From: Mortierella alpina
Taxonomy: Eukaryota > Mortierellomycota > Mortierellomycetes > Mortierellales > Mortierellaceae
Length of the DNA stretch: 64,000 nt
NCBI GenBank assembly: GCA_029449245.1
Contig: JANATF010000011.1
Location: 1,240,001 to 1,304,000, forward strand
Direction of reading: 5' to 3'
A model generated the notes under the pieces. That model had not been told where the DNA came from and did not search any database. It saw nothing but the letters and a program-made list of their open reading frames with translations. Position 1 is the first letter of the stretch. Each line of letters opens with the position of its first letter. Position numbers and translations under genes: made by a program. Shown one piece after another: positions 24,425-35,268 of the stretch.

Positions 24425-24765
24425 TAGTAATAAACTGGCCCCATATGGGGTACATGGTGACGTGTTACTCGCTCGCCTTTGCTCCATGGTGAATGCTGCT
24501 TCTTCCACTCATCCGACATTCCGACATTCGAACACGACTCTTGACGCGTCTGCCCTGAAACAACCAGGTATAGTCAGTACAGAATACTTGCTTGACAGCA
24601 GTGAGCGCTGAGCAACAGGTCAACAACAGGTCTATTGTTCATTACTTGCGAGTTCTTTTATGACAGATTCATCTTGCCAGCGGGTCCATTAAGGCCTGAA
24701 TGAAAACAGCTAGCCAGCCCTATTACTCAAATCTCCCCAATGCGTTCAAGACAAAGTAGCGTATC
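24425..24765. other. Short intergenic region
   Basis: No feature was seen. I found no upstream exon that would extend the MYND gene. Confidence 0.4.
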
Positions 24766-25506
24766 ATGGTGCGATATACCAGGCACGAAGGACACATCCG
24801 CATCGCATGGGGCTATGGGCAATATATTGGATATTTCTTGAGCCTTTACGACAAGCGCCTAGAGTCCAAAGGTGATGAATCCAGCGAGGTCAAGAAGATC
24901 TGTTCTCACGTATCAGAGGACGGTATAGGTGCCTACTTGAACTTGACTACTGCTTCTGGATTAGGAGAAAAGGTCTCCCAGGCAACCATGTTCACCTTCA
25001 TGAAGCGCTATGGCATCGACCCGGCCACAATTGAGACCCAGCCCGAGTTCATCCAGCCCGAGGTCATCCAGCCCAAGACTATTCAACTCAAGGTGCCCAG
25101 TGAAGAAACGCCCGCGATGCGTATTGATCCCAAGCATGTCCAGGATCGAAAAGAGTATATTCGACGCCACATTGAAAGTATCGCTCAGTCCGGCGGTCTT
25201 GCGATCCTGGAGGTGGACAGGGTTGACAGAGCTATCACGGAGCTCTCTGGGGACTACGGCATACCCATCATCCGAGGCTTGACAGCACCTGACGTAGAAC
25301 GCGACACCATCTTTTTCTGTCGTCAGGATATATTCCGAGAGGGCGGCTTAAAACTATGCTCCCACCCGGACTGCCGTTTTCCCGAGATGGGTACTGAGAA
25401 ATATAAAAGGTGTGCCAAGTGCAAGCGAGCCGTTTATTGTTCTCGAGATTGCCAGGTGGCGGATTGGAGCTTACACAAGTCGTTCTGCCAACCAAGCGAA
25501 CCGTAA
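24766..25506 (+). CDS. MYND-type zinc finger protein
   Basis: Single exon, 246 residues. The C-terminal 45 residues are a MYND finger: Cys-x4-Cys ('CSHPDC'), Cys-x2-Cys ('CAKC'), Cys-x3-Cys ('CSRDC') and His-x3-Cys ('HKSFC'). MYND domains bind proline-rich protein motifs. The middle contains a short repeat of Gln-Pro-Glu/Lys-Phe/Val/Thr-Ile units (near residues 90-110). The N-terminus 'MVRYTRHEGHIRIAWGYGQY' reads like the interior of a longer protein, and no upstream exon or TATA box was found. It may therefore be a 5'-truncated duplicate that is still open. No function can be assigned beyond protein binding. Confidence 0.7.
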   Translation: MVRYTRHEGHIRIAWGYGQYIGYFLSLYDKRLESKGDESSEVKKICSHVSEDGIGAYLNLTTASGLGEKVSQATMFTFMKRYGIDPATIETQPEFIQPEVIQPKTIQLKVPSEETPAMRIDPKHVQDRKEYIRRHIESIAQSGGLAILEVDRVDRAITELSGDYGIPIIRGLTAPDVERDTIFFCRQDIFREGGLKLCSHPDCRFPEMGTEKYKRCAKCKRAVYCSRDCQVADWSLHKSFCQPSEP

Positions 25507-26931
25507 AGAAAACAGCAAAGCACGAGCTCAAACCCCTTGGCATTCTCCACTAGAAGTACGAGGCTCGGCCTATCTTGGAGTGTGACAAAAAATGAAGCAG
25601 TGTATAGTACCTGGACCCATTGCATATTGCATGAATATCGTCTCAGCATCAAATACACCATGCCAACAGTGAGAATGTCCCCTCTATTGCCGCGTGTTGT
25701 GCGTCGGCTGGTATTTTGCATTCACCAGGCATCTACAATACTTCTATACCGAGAAGCGTAATAATTCAACTTTGTAAGCACCCACTTATTCGAAGGCATT
25801 CTTTCTTCGGCATTCCATTTCTTTCTCCTTCCGACTCTCACAAAGCTTTGTAAAATAGTGCCCATGACCATGGTCTGCAGATCAGTCCCCGCGCCGCAAT
25901 AAAGAGTTTTGAATGCTCAGTTGCTCCTCTTTCGAACAACCCCTGGTCCAGAGTCCAATGTCGGTTCCATGACGCTATCCTCTTTTTTTCATTTATCGAA
26001 AAGAGAAGAGTCTTTACAACTGAATTGGAGGAGCAGAAGTAAAGGGCGTCGCGAGGCATGATGTGATGGATGAATACTGGCCACCTGCTGGCACCAAGGT
26101 TAACGTACATTGTTTGTACCGAAAGAATCCAGCCAATCGGAGAATTTAAAAACTTCTCTGGCCATTTTTTTTTTTTTTTTTTTGCAGCTCCATCTTGATG
26201 TTTCTTCCAGCCATACAACAACGGAACAAAGAAACCAACGATGAGCAATCAATAAAAAGGATACTGTAGTTAAGACTAGACACAAATTGTGCTTCCGATG
26301 CTACCCATCCTCGGCTCATGAGCTGGCTTTCATCCAAACTGGTTATTCGTCGTAGTTGGTTTCATTGCTCTCTTTAGTCATGATATTTGCCAGGATGTGC
26401 TCGCTTGAGACTCAAAGTGGGTGTGAATAGAATGCCAGACGGAGAGTGAGAAGAGTGTGTTCTGGATGTGTGTAGAGTTGTGTGTATCACTGCTGGGGGG
26501 TTGAACGACAAGAAATTGCAGTGTTGTGCACGCCGCGAAAGAACATCGGCTGTACAAAAGGACAGCCACGGACGTCTACCACTGCTAAATGAATGAGAGC
26601 AGCGCCTAGGGAAAGAGCGGGTGTGCAAGCCGTGGGAGGAGGGCTGTCTGAGTTGACTGCGTGAGGACACAAAGGAAAGACCGCGAGGCAAGCACAGATA
26701 ATTTCGTTATCAGATTCTTCTGCGTCTTCTTTCGTGCCCAATAGTGTGATCCAGGCACAAGGCACAGGGACGCAGCAGTGCTCTCAAGTGGCGCGACTGA
26801 ATAGGAACTGAGCACCAACATTAAACAAATAGCGAGAAAAAGACGCCATAACTCAGCACCTGCTCCAGTAGGTGCTGTTGACTCGACTCACTCGACTCTC
26901 AAACTCTCACTCAGTCATCTCTCTCGTCCTG
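25507..26931. other. Region without a resolved gene; poly-T tract
   Basis: A poly-T run lies at about 26166-26183. On the minus strand a possible small membrane protein ('LIVGFFVPLLYGWKKHQ') is readable near 26190-26248, but no start codon or splice solution works. The rest is promoter sequence for heme oxygenase and low-information DNA. Confidence 0.4.
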
Positions 26932-26939
26932 TATATAAA
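26932..26939 (+). promoter_or_regulatory. TATA box of the heme oxygenase gene
   Basis: TATATAAA lies 276 bp before the ATG and is followed by a CT-rich leader. A 5'-UTR intron is likely (donor GTATGT at 27095, acceptor CAG at 27205), which accounts for the long distance. Confidence 0.65.
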
Positions 26940-27214
26940 CACACCTCTCTGGCCCCACTCTGGCCGGTCTTTTTTTTTTCTTTCCTTTTCTCACCACCAC
27001 TCGTTACAACACTCGCCGTTCTCACACCACCCACGCACTCTCCTCCATTCAGAGCTCGTTCTTGCCAGTCCTTCCCCACACTAACCACTAAACAGTATGT
27101 CTTGCTGCTTCAGCACACTCAACTTCAAAGAAGAAAAAAAAGCTGCCAGTCGAGATGGAGGAATTCGATTTCTAACCTGATCTCAATGACAATTGTCCCA
27201 CACAGCACACTACA

Positions 27215-28136
27215 ATGACTCTTCTCGCTGTTGATCTCAAGGAAGGCACCAAGACCGTCCACGCCGAAGCCGAGCGCTCCAAGTTTGTCAAGTACTTCTT
27301 CAAGGGAGAAATCACCCCTGCCACCTATGGTCGCTTCCTCATCTCCCTTTACCAGGTCTACAGGTATGGCAAACCAGCTATGCACTTTTTGCACGGACGT
27401 CAGTCAAGCATTGTTAGTGCAGCGAATGCACTTCCTTTTCATTGAATATTTCCTCACCCTAAACTCCATGTTCGTCATCTCTGCGTCTAATAGTGCCCTC
27501 GAGAAGGCTCTGGACGAGAACAGGGATAACGCCAACGTCCAGCTGATCTATTTCCCTGCAGAGCTCGCCCGTAAGCAGGCCCTCGAGGAGGACCTCGAGT
27601 TCTTCAACGGCCCAGAGTGGCGTGACATGCTCCACCCCGTTTCTCCCGCCCAGCAGGCCTACATTAATGCCATTGAGCGCTGCTCGTCCACAAAGCCTGA
27701 ACTCCTGATTGCTCACGCCTACGTCCGCTACTTGGGCGATCTCTCCGGTGGCCAGATTCTTGCCAAGAAGCTGCAAAAGTACAACGACCTGCCCGAGGGC
27801 AAGGGTGTTGCATTCTACAGCTTTGACACGATTGAGGACAAGACCGGATTCAAGGAGCAGTATCGCATCCGACTTAACCAGGTCGAGGTCGACGAGGAGA
27901 CGCACAAGCAGATTGTTGAGGAGTCTTGCCAGGCATTCATCAGGAATATCGACATCTTCCAGGAGTTTGATCACGAACTCGTGGGTCTTCCCCTGTCCAA
28001 GAAGGAGCAGGAGGCAGTGGAGGCTGCTCAAGCTGCTGAGGATGCCAACAAGAGCGCAGGTCTGCTGTCTTCGTTTGCGCCCTCGAATCTGATCAACAGC
28101 TTGGCTTCTGCTGTTGGTTTGAAGTCTACCGCTTGA
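27215..28136 (+). CDS. HMX1: Heme oxygenase
   Basis: Heme oxygenase opens heme to biliverdin, releasing iron and CO, usually at the ER membrane. Two exons, 27215-27363 and 27494-28136 (phase 2), give 263 residues. The proximal heme ligand is His16 in 'GTKTVHAEAERSKFVKYFF'. The distal helix carries 'YLGDLSGGQILAKK' with Asp132 and the Gly-x-x-x-Gly type flexible segment, the catalytic signature. The C-terminus ends in a weakly hydrophobic stretch ('SNLINSLASAVGL') rather than a strong membrane anchor, so membrane attachment is uncertain. A probable intron lies in the 5' leader. Together with ALAD and frataxin it is one of three heme/iron genes here. The call is firm. Confidence 0.94.
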
Positions 28137-28270
28137 AAGAATCGCACCATATCATAGATCATCTATACCTTCGCTGTACCATACCATCATTCTATAAAAA
28201 AATCCTACACTATACAACTTGACGTTTAGCGCGTGAGAGTTTCAGGGGATATTCATTAGTTTTTTTTTGT

Positions 28271-29381
28271 CTAGTCGCTTTTCTCATGTCCTAACTTCCT
28301 GTACTGCTGCCACATCTCCCAGTCAAACTTTGCAAGATCCGGGATTGAATCAGTATCCCGAACGTGCAGCTCTCTTGACCATGGGTGGTCAATAATCCAT
28401 TCAAAGAGTCCTGTCGCCCGTAAGAACTTGTTGGCGATAAAGTAGTAGCTCAAAGCAAATGTAATCCCGCAGATGGTTCCTGCAACGACTTGCTGCCATG
28501 TGTGATAATACAAGTGCACGCTATGTGGCGATGAATGATCGCAGAGTCGTAAGTAGGATAGCTATTATTTTCCTCCAGCACAGAATTTGGACCCCTTCCA
28601 CTTACCGAGAGTAGACAACCAACGCTGCCCAAACGACAACAAGTGCTGAAACAGCATGAGGGATGATCGCTCCAGGCAAGACGCCCCTATAGATAGTTTC
28701 CAATTGCCAACTATTTCGTTAATTGAGGAACCTGGAGCAGCAACGTACTTTCAGAGAACAGTCTATAATCCATTGCGTGATGGTATTACCTCCTGTACAT
28801 GAGGATGATAGTGTATGTCGCAAAGTATGCCATGAACTGAGAGTGACTGGAAGGCATTCCATAGCCGTCGCCGAGATATTCTAATGCAAGAAAGAAGCAA
28901 ATAACAAGCAACAGTAAGAATAGACTCTTTGTTGCAAAAAAAAAAAATCGATTTGACTGTAGCCCATAGAGAAAAGAAACAGGGAGGACGCTCGCATACC
29001 TGTGGGTCTTGCCTCTTTGACGAGCCGCTTCAAGATCTGATTAACGACCTCGTTGGCGAGCTGACCTGCAAACATGACGGCAGGCTTAATGTCCCGAGAA
29101 GTGATGATAATGGCAACGTAACCGCAGACCAGGGCCAGTGGGGATAGAGTGACATAGGCAAAGAATTGTGACACAAGGTCGCCCTGAGCGAACTGGACGT
29201 GGGTGAGGGAGACGGAGGTCAAGGTGTGATGAGGTGGGATCTTGGAGCCGACTCTTGCGGATCCTGTAACGCCTCCTGGTCCTGCTGATGCCAACTGAGC
29301 TGCATTCCCAGACCCTGCAGAGAGAGCAGCCTCCATGAATTTGCGTTGGCGAAGGGCTGATGCTGCTGGATCAGATGACAT
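28271..29381 (-). CDS. CAX4: Dolichyldiphosphatase (PAP2 family)
   Basis: The enzyme removes a phosphate from dolichyl diphosphate in the ER lumen, recycling the lipid carrier for N-glycosylation. Four exons, 29381-29000, 28880-28790, 28686-28606 and 28520-28271, give 267 residues with matching phases. The PAP2 signature is complete: 'KRLVKEARPT', 'GMPSSHSQFMAYF' (PSxH, with Ser for the usual Gly) and 'SRVHLYYHTWQQVVAG' (SRx5H). Four to five membrane helices surround it. The family's C-terminal 'LHVRDTDSIPDL' tail is present. An upstream in-frame ATG at about 29525 exists but would add an unlikely leader. Divergent from ERF4, with 358 bp between ATGs. Confidence 0.92.
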
Positions 29382-29739
29382 TGGTGGAATGGGGATAAGC
29401 GAGATTGTCCAACTTGCACGCGCTGGAGACCATGACAGGGGCAACTTGTGGGTGACTGCTCCAAGCACCTCGAAGCGACTGGTCGCAGGACACAGCACAT
29501 TTTGCACGCCCACAGCACACACCACAGCGTCTCACTCTGCCTGTACTGTAGCCAGGATCAAGCCCTTCAACCCTCACGCGCATTGAGAAGAGTGTTCGTC
29601 ATCAGGACAACGACTGACCCCACCACACATCGCCGCTTGCAGCGCCTTAAGAGTTTCCTTTTCTCTCCCTCACCATCCCTTGACCCTCGCTATCGCGCGA
29701 TTCAAGAAAGAAGAAAAAAGGAACAAACCTCATCAGACC

Positions 29740-30925
29740 ATGTCCAAGCATGCCCCTGCAAGGCGGCAACCACCCTCGCCTCCGCCACCCGACCATCCTT
29801 GCTCCGATTCCAACCCGCTAGCCTCATCTACCCACCCCGCTGACCCTATGAACCCATCAGCCACCGCCACAACAGACAACCGCACCACAAGCACAACCTC
29901 CACAGCGGCAGACGTCGACTATTCCAAGAAAGCGGCCACAGTCTCGGATGCGACCCTTATCTCTCCACTCATCAGCACAAAGTATCAGCCCCAACAATCA
30001 ACACTTCTCTCGCCAGGATCGGCGCTGACCTACTCTAGAGCTGCGGCCACCGCAGGGTCCAACAGCGTGAATGCACAGACCACAGGGACCCATCTTTCCG
30101 ACGCCTCCGTTTATTACCAGGCAGAACCACCCACAGGCACACCCCGGTGTATCGTTCGTATCGACCGGGACCATCAAGCAGGCGACGAGACGACACGGTT
30201 CGAATGTGAGCAGTTCCCAGAGGAGTTTCTTGGACGGGTAAGACACATGCACGAACGCAAAGTGTGCGTGAACAAGAGTGAGGGAGAGAGGGAGAGACAG
30301 AAAGAGAGGGGTGATCTGAGTCGGACTTGATCTCTGAACCTCCTACATTTCACGCACACAACGAAAAAAAAAAAAATACTAGGTGACACGTCCACAGTTC
30401 AAGGGAACCGTCGAAGGGATCAACGAGTGCATGCGGAACGCGGAGGAATCATTGTTGAACTGTCTAGACACTCTACTGGACTGTCTCTCCGCATACACGG
30501 CAAAACACTGCTGTGGAACTCACTATCAACGGGTAGGAAGGACAAAATGCCTGGGGACATATGGTATGGTGTGAGGATGATCTAGCAAGTCTAACGCATG
30601 GGTTTTCGGTCTGTTGTCTTATTCAATGTGGCACAAACCTAATAGGCAATGCGGCGAATGGAGACATTCATCGACTTGGAGAATCAGCGACTATACCACC
30701 CTGCAAGGATGCACCTGCGGGACCCGCAAAAAGTGGGCATGCTTTATGTAAGTCCTTCGTTTTGTATGATTCTGTTGTTTGTTTTGGTTGCAGAGGTTTT
30801 TTTTGTCCGTTAGGATAATCAAGCTCTTAGTCTTGCAAAAACTCCTGTTACACGGCAGCTAACTCGTGGACTCATGGACACCTTTTACTTTTCATCCTTG
30901 ATAGCTCGAATTCGAGATCTTTTGA
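29740..30925 (+). CDS. ERF4: ERF4/GOLGA7-family palmitoyltransferase accessory subunit
   Basis: ERF4/GOLGA7 proteins pair with DHHC palmitoyltransferases (ERF2/DHHC9) that lipidate Ras at the ER/Golgi. Four exons, 29740-30237, 30383-30532, 30646-30747 and 30905-30925, give 256 residues, every junction in phase 0. The N-terminal 140 residues are a Ser/Thr/Pro-rich extension. The conserved domain begins 'CIVRIDRDHQAGDETTRFE' and runs through 'FPEEFLGRVTRPQFKGTVE', the Cys-rich helix 'CLDTLLDCLSAYTAKHCC' and 'THYQRAMRRMETFIDLEN'. It ends 'LEFEIF', encoded by a terminal coding exon of 21 nt. That last exon is supported by the family's C-terminal beta-strand. Confidence 0.88.
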
Positions 30926-31041
30926 GCAAAAAAAGTTGGGAAGAACATAGCTAAACTTGCACGAAATATATACCACGCGTTCATTCTTTGAAAAAAAAAA
31001 AACGAATACTGTAACCGTATGACCACGGCGCCTTTGCTATC

Positions 31042-32373
31042 TCAAACGCGATCCTTGCCCAACACACTTTCTGCCAGACCCAGATGAATCTCCTCCGGCT
31101 CTAAAAGTCTCCAGTTTGGAGATTGTTGCTGCTTCAACCAGTTGAAGTCTTTAACCCGGTCATAGTAGTTCTTGGCCGGATCCAACTGAGCCACCTTAAA
31201 CAGGTGTGTAAGCTGTTCTGCAGGAAGAATGTCCGCGTATGGGTATGGCGCAAAGCGCATGTGGGTACAGTCCTCGATAATGGGTTCGCTTGTAACGTGA
31301 AGATAGATAGTGAGGTTCTCGGAGGTGTGCATCCTCGACTGATAAGAGAGAGAATGTGTGTGTGTGAGTGTGTATGAGAGAGATTATGAACAGTCGTTCT
31401 CGTCAACATCCCATCATAAGTACCTGATGGCATGCTCCAATGATGACACAATCCTCACAGTCGTGCAAGAGAAGGCTTCCAGAGACTGGCGGGACGACAA
31501 GAGTGCATCGACGCAGATTCTTGATGTGAATGGCTCCCAAGGGTATATTATTGTGCACCAGATTGATGGTACATTCTGTCAGGTTGGTCAGGGCAACGTC
31601 TTTTGCCTCTCGAACTCGCACCTGTGGGCCAGTGATCCTGTCCACAGGCAGACCCCCGAGGTAGATACCATCCTCCATAGCTGAACACGAGTCGTGCTCT
31701 GTGGTCATCGTTGTCGTTATCAAAAGAGAACCTATGAAAAGATGCTCGTTGGATCGGTTCTCGAATGTCATGAACAAACTATGGTCAATGGCCTCAGGCA
31801 GCTTGCGCTCATGAGTTTTGTCCAAGGCAGCAGTCGAGTCTTCACCGACTATGGCAAGACTGGAAGGCGAGGTCGGAACGATGGCCTTCCGAGACTTGAA
31901 GGAAAACTTTGGTCGGGGGACCAGTTTGGTGCGCAATTGGCTTAGTTCATAAGATAGAGCCTTGATAGCCTATAGATTGACAGATTACATGCGCGCATGA
32001 TTAGTGGTAGGAAAGGAGCAAGCTTGCTACAAAACATATGCTGTTGGCAGTGAGTTTTAATTACCAACCTCTAGACAGATGCGAGTATCGAATGGTGGGA
32101 GGATCGAGATCTTCTCGGTGACACCTTTTTCCAGAGCGTGGATCCTTTGGACAAGACCGTCAATGGTGCCTTGGATCTCCGTTTTGGGGATTGTGTGTAA
32201 GCTAGCTAGATCGCGCTCAATGCCTGTTGAAACAACGGATCAGAAAGGAGCGAGATATATTAGAAACAGTCTGCAGGTAGGGCAATGAGGCGCGAGGAAA
32301 AGTGCCGGAGAGGGCTTTTACTCTGTCTCTCTGGGTCGAATACAGCGCGAAAGTCTTTGGATGCCTCAGCCAT
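31042..32373 (-). CDS. Tubulin-binding cofactor C
   Basis: TBCC triggers GTP hydrolysis in the cofactor supercomplex that folds alpha/beta-tubulin. Four exons, 32373-32322, 32223-32069, 31969-31424 and 31338-31042, give 349 residues with all phases consistent. The N-terminal helical spectrin-like region contains 'ASLHTIPKTEIQGTIDGLV'. The C-CAP/TBCC beta-helix domain starts near residue 170 ('GGLPVDRITGPQVRVREAK'). It continues 'CEDCVIIGACHQSRMHTSEN', in which the catalytic arginine lies in the conserved Gln-x-Arg position, and 'LHVTSEPIIEDC'. The C-terminus has the usual 'DFNWLKQQQSPNWRLL'. A TATAAATA element lies 150 bp upstream. Identification is firm. Confidence 0.93.
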
Positions 32374-33323
32374 GGTAGATGGATTGCGTGCGGTGAATTT
32401 GGATGTGAGACACGGGCGCGTCGAGTTGTTCGGGAAAGAGAGGTACGGATTGAATTATTTTTTGAAGCAGGAGCAGTGTGCTGAGGATGATAGCCATGGG
32501 CTTGAAGTGAGTGTTCATCGCGTATTTATATCCGCAGTGTTTCCCCAACGCGCGGCTCTTTTCACTGGACTTGGGTGCTCTGAGCATCGGACTTTACCCA
32601 AGCCACGCTTGATTCAAGGGTTAAAATCATACGTCGCTCTTCAGCGGTCTGCGCTTGTAACATGTCTACCATGCGGTTTGAAGGAGAGTGAGCATTAGAT
32701 CTCCCATGGTGTGCAGACCGCCCTCACCATCCGATGACGGATAGGATGCTCGTGAATACCCAGCCTTGACTCCGCGGTGAAATCGGACACAATTTTAAAA
32801 ATGAACACAGACATGAACAATACCTGGGAAGTAGCACAGAAATAACGTTTTGCGCTGTGTGGAGGAAGGTCACTCATACTATAGCTGATGCATCTGCCTG
32901 GGTGCAGACACGTCTGCGTTAGGAGCCGTGGCTCTGGAACGATGACCCCCTGTGCCTTGTACGGCCAGCACGGGGCTTATTTACGGAAGGCACAACAGCC
33001 GCTGATCGGTGGATCCACGTTGCGGGCGCCATTCGGAAAGGCAGTCCTGGGTCGCTCTCGAAATAAAAGTGCCGAGTTTCTTTTTTCCCATCGCTCCATC
33101 GAACAAACCTTCAACCACCGTTCCTTTCTCGGCAGCTGCAGTACACATCCCAACCCCTTGGCCCTCCACCCCCTCATCGCCGGTATGATGGCAGCAGAAC
33201 TCTCCACTGTGCAGCTTGGACGAATGCCTTGATCGCTGGACTGACTCATCTTTTCCTCGATTGCCATGTAGTTTCTGGTCAATAGATCAAACTTCATTTT
33301 CCTCATAGCCCGCCCGTCATCCA
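32374..33323. other. Intergenic region between divergent TBCC and RER1
   Basis: Holds the TBCC TATA element and presumably the RER1 promoter. Open frames here are short and featureless. Confidence 0.5.
32523..32530 (-). promoter_or_regulatory. TATA box of the TBCC gene
   Basis: TATAAATA on the minus strand, 150 bp upstream of the TBCC ATG. Confidence 0.55.
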
Positions 33324-34765
33324 ATGAACAGCGAACCACCAGAGGAGGCCAATGCCTTTTGGGCGCAAAAGTCGGTTCTTGAGCAGGTAACGATGCTGAT
33401 ACCCATTCACTCACTCACTCTTTCTTTCCTTACCGCACATTTCGAATAAGAAGGACCATTATTCTTGTGGGATCATGTTGGGGTGCTCAAGTGAGGTTGG
33501 CGAACATGAGCCGTGGGCGAACCAAGTTGGGCCATTAATGAGACATTGTTGCCCCAAGAAAAAAAAACTGCCCCATCAAGGGTGCGATTCTTCGGACATC
33601 TGGAAATGAATGAGTTTGGGCTTGCCGTATTCAGTCAGTGACAGGAGCGACATGCCTTACACTTCAGCATTTCCTACTTTATTGGACAGAGAGCATGCGT
33701 TGATCAGTTCTGGGATTGACAACTGAGCTTTAATGAGGATCATCTTAGAGGAACCCTTTTCCCAAGAGCCTCCAGGACAACCATGGTCATTGCAAATCTA
33801 ACAACAACTCTCTGTTTTTGAATAGCGCTACCAAGTTGTCCTTGATCGGGTTACTCCTCATGCCACAGAGCGCTGGATATTCACCGGTGTCGTCCTTCTG
33901 ATCTACTTTATCCGAGTCTTTTTCGCTCAGGGATGGTACATTGTGACCTACGCCCTTGGTATCTACCTGTTGAACCTGTTCCTAGCATTCTTACAGCCCA
34001 AGTTTGACCCTTCGCTCGAGATGGACATGGCTGCAGATGCGGTCGAGGAAGGCCCCATGCTTCCTACCCGATCTGACGAGGAGTTTAGGCCATTCGTTAG
34101 GAGGTTACCAGAGTTCAAGTTTTGGTAAGTACTTCTCTTATTCCTTTTTTTTTAGCTGGCGATGGCTCGATCAGGGAACAGGGATGCTGCACCCTCGGAC
34201 GCAGGATCAGGACATTTCACACTGGAAGTCATAGAGCCGTGGACAAGGATGACGGATGTGTGACAAACGCAACCCGATCGATCTATTTTGAGAGGAGGAA
34301 AGAGGGGGGTCCAAGCTGGATGGAACACGCACACACATATAACGTTAAAAAAAAGCTGAGGTCTCAGAGAGGGTACTCGAGGAACATTCTTTGCTTGGCA
34401 ATGCAACGTGGCCCAGTCGGAAACATTGGGCTCCTATATACAAGGATTACTTGCTGGCAGACAATGGAAAAAGAAGGTCATTCCAGGCTTTCCTTCCCTG
34501 AGCTTTGCTCGAAACTGACACGTTTTTGTTTTTATTTATTTATTTGACTGTTGGTAGGCATTCTGCAACAAAGTCGATAGTGATCGCATTCGGATGCACG
34601 CTTTTCCGCGTCTTTGATATCCCTGTCTTTTGGCCCATCTTGCTTGTTTACTTCTGTATCTTATTTACGTTGACGATGAAGCGCCAGATCCGACATATGA
34701 TCAAGTACCGGTACATCCCATTCAACATTGGCAAGAAGTCTTATGGCAAGAGTAGCTTCAAATAG
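33324..34765 (+). CDS. RER1: RER1, Golgi-to-ER retrieval receptor
   Basis: RER1 is a Golgi membrane receptor that returns ER membrane proteins via COPI vesicles. Three exons, 33324-33386, 33826-34124 and 34558-34765, give 189 residues, the family's normal size. The signature runs '[17 protein letters not shown]', a first helix pair '[19 protein letters not shown]' and '[20 protein letters not shown]'. The acidic '[19 protein letters not shown]' precedes the second hairpin '[18 protein letters not shown]'. The tail '[15 protein letters not shown]' carries the retrieval-type basic motif. Four membrane segments form a W-shape. Coatomer delta, its trafficking partner, is also in this window but 20 kb away. 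Confidence 0.96.
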
Positions 34766-35213
34766 ACCTGGAGGAGGAGGAGCTTTGGACTACAAAGGAG
34801 GACAACAAGCAGGAGCAAAACGACAAACTCTTTACTTTTCAAAATAGCGAGGAGTAAAACCAGCTGATTGTGTTGGGAGTTAGTTACAGATCTGGCAAAG
34901 GAAAGCCATTTCCTATTTACTTTTTTCTGCCCCTGGTTGCATCCCTCTGTATCCACTTCATCATTTATATCCGCTACTTCTAGTAATACTTTTTCAACAA
35001 TAATAACAACATCATTCTTTGCGCGTATCTTGCTGTGAGCTATAAGTATGTCATGATGTACAGAACTGAGAATAACCGGAGCACGGAGCAAAGAGTCTTT
35101 ATTGGATCAGGCCTCATTGCGAGCAAAAGAACGGGCGGTTCTCATTTTCTGTTCTTGGATTCTCTTGCGAATGACTCTGGAGGGCAGGGGAGGAAAAGGG
35201 TCTAGCTGGGGTG

Positions 35214-35248
<35 letters not shown>

Positions 35249-35268
35249 GTATACACGCGTTGTTGTCC
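34766..35268. other. Convergent 3' region between RER1 and STRAP
   Basis: No gene was seen. It contains the (GTT)n repeat listed separately, probably within the STRAP 3' untranslated region. Confidence 0.5.
35216..35247. repeat. (GTT)n trinucleotide microsatellite
   Basis: About ten uninterrupted GTT units, 22 bp downstream of the STRAP stop on the minus strand. Confidence 0.9.

Noticed and set aside
24766-24900. Extending the MYND gene upstream into the secreted-protein gene
   Set aside because: No in-frame ATG or acceptor/donor pair links them, and the secreted gene has its own clear stop.
26146-26390. Possible small single-pass membrane protein upstream of heme oxygenase
   Set aside because: A hydrophobic segment followed by poly-Lys is readable, but the poly-Lys comes from a poly-A/T tract, and no ATG plus splice path gives a complete protein.
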